Shown piece after piece: positions 63,394 through 64,000 of a DNA stretch of 64,000 nt. Position 1 is the first letter of the stretch. Every line of letters begins with the position of its first letter. The position numbers and the translations under genes were made by a program. The DNA lies in assembly GCA_038380435.1 (NCBI GenBank), contig JAWZYU010000010.1, positions 43,620,135-43,684,134 of the forward strand, given 5' to 3'. This DNA comes from Ryuthela nishihirai (taxonomy: Eukaryota; Arthropoda; Arachnida; Araneae; Heptathelidae). The notes beneath the pieces are model-generated. The model had not been told where the DNA came from, did not search any database, and was given only the letters and a program-made list of their open reading frames with translations.

Positions 63394-64000
63394 GCAATTT
63401 TTGGGCACAAAATAATAAAACGATCCATGTCAAAGTACAAAAACTCGACGAAACTTAAATTTCTGATCTATCTATATAATAACAATTTTGATGATGCAAG
63501 TATATATTTTTATAAACAAGGAAATATCGCTAAACTTCTTGTGACGCCAGACGCAGCATTAGTACTGTAGATCGAAGCATCTAGTTTCATGCTGTTTTCG
63601 AAATATTTTAAACTTGTTCTCCCCTTTCAAAATGCCACTGTCCTTCAGATGAGACATTGAATCACAGTTCCGTAACAGCTGAGATATTACAGTGCAAGTA
63701 GAAGAGCATGATTACTGGTTTTGAACTGTATCTCGTGTCTTTTATTTGCATCTAAAAATTCTCCAAAAGTAATCTGTTTGATAGCATTTAGATGCAAATA
63801 TTTCCTTTTCCTCTGCCCTATTCTGTGGCTTAGGGTCCTTGTAACTTTGACATTTAGCACATTATGCAGCAAAGTAAAAAGAGAGAGAGAAGTAAAAGAA
63901 AAGAAAACGATACTGACATGTAAAAAAAATACAGCTCTATAACACTTACGTTGAAATAATTCCTCTCCAGTCTGGTGCCATTTAAAATGTGTCCCATTAA
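63394..64000 (-). repeat. repeat D, copy 2, without the LINE
   Basis: Inverted match to 22351-22714 joined to 25086-25333. The join at 63638-63642 (CCACTGTCC) is uninterrupted, so this copy preserves the pre-insertion site. It runs off the window end. About seven differences seen by eye over some 600 bp. Confidence 0.92.

Overview
This is a stretch of an AT-rich animal genome, most likely an arthropod and perhaps a chelicerate. That rests on repeat style: an R1/I-group LINE with RNase H, RTE-like LINE ends, mariner, Tc1 and hAT remnants, and two abundant tRNA-derived SINEs. I did not identify the species. I recognise no intact host protein-coding gene, rRNA, tRNA or CRISPR array. Almost every explained base is mobile element or tandem repeat, so the window reads as intergenic or long-intron DNA. 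The one long open frame is the LINE reverse transcriptase/RNase H at 22957-25137 (minus). The other coding remnants are broken transposon genes.

Layout. 1-4317: a SINE-A end, a foldback arm, a decayed SINE-B and unassigned DNA. 4318-6455: a 26-bp tandem array with higher-order structure. 7413-8315: a SINE-B with a 12-bp target duplication next to a foldback element. 10043-13983: a 53/48-bp satellite with a 2325-bp higher-order period, flanked by decayed repeats. 14635-15180: a minisatellite carrying a SINE-A. 17488-20490: SINEs and an RTE-like 3' end. 22351-25333: the R1-like element inside a repeat whose empty copy lies inverted at 63394-64000. 26100-28330: nested SINEs in a foldback element. 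28740-28990: the best promoter-like segment. 29590-30560: a decayed minisatellite. 32059-37862: many SINEs, including one SINE-B inside another. 38914-39127: a palindromic TA-flanked MITE. 40150-42867: LINE remnants, one carrying a SINE-A. 44300-45500: a tandem repeat and an unidentified 214-bp insert. 47681-51099: SINEs and an RTE-like pseudogene. 52050-56590: an old minisatellite colonised by a hAT-like element, a Tc1 element, a 332-bp tandem array and SINEs. 56905-59070: a foldback element and a mariner pseudogene, each split by a SINE-B. 60838-62215: SINE-A copies in opposite orientations. 62484-64000: an inverted pair of mariner-like transposase heads and the empty copy of the LINE target.

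How the parts relate. SINE-A and SINE-B are parasites that need a LINE reverse transcriptase in trans. Direct repeats of 7-14 bp around many SINE-B copies, and 5'-truncated copies, show target-primed reverse transcription. Nesting gives relative ages: minisatellites, foldback elements and mariner are older; SINE-B is among the youngest. SINE-A means the family with a GCCGAGTGGTTAGC-type A box and a body ending in CAAGCAGCTGCTTGAGG. SINE-B means the roughly 387-bp family with a TGGCTCAGTCGGTAGC head and an AACCC-type tail.
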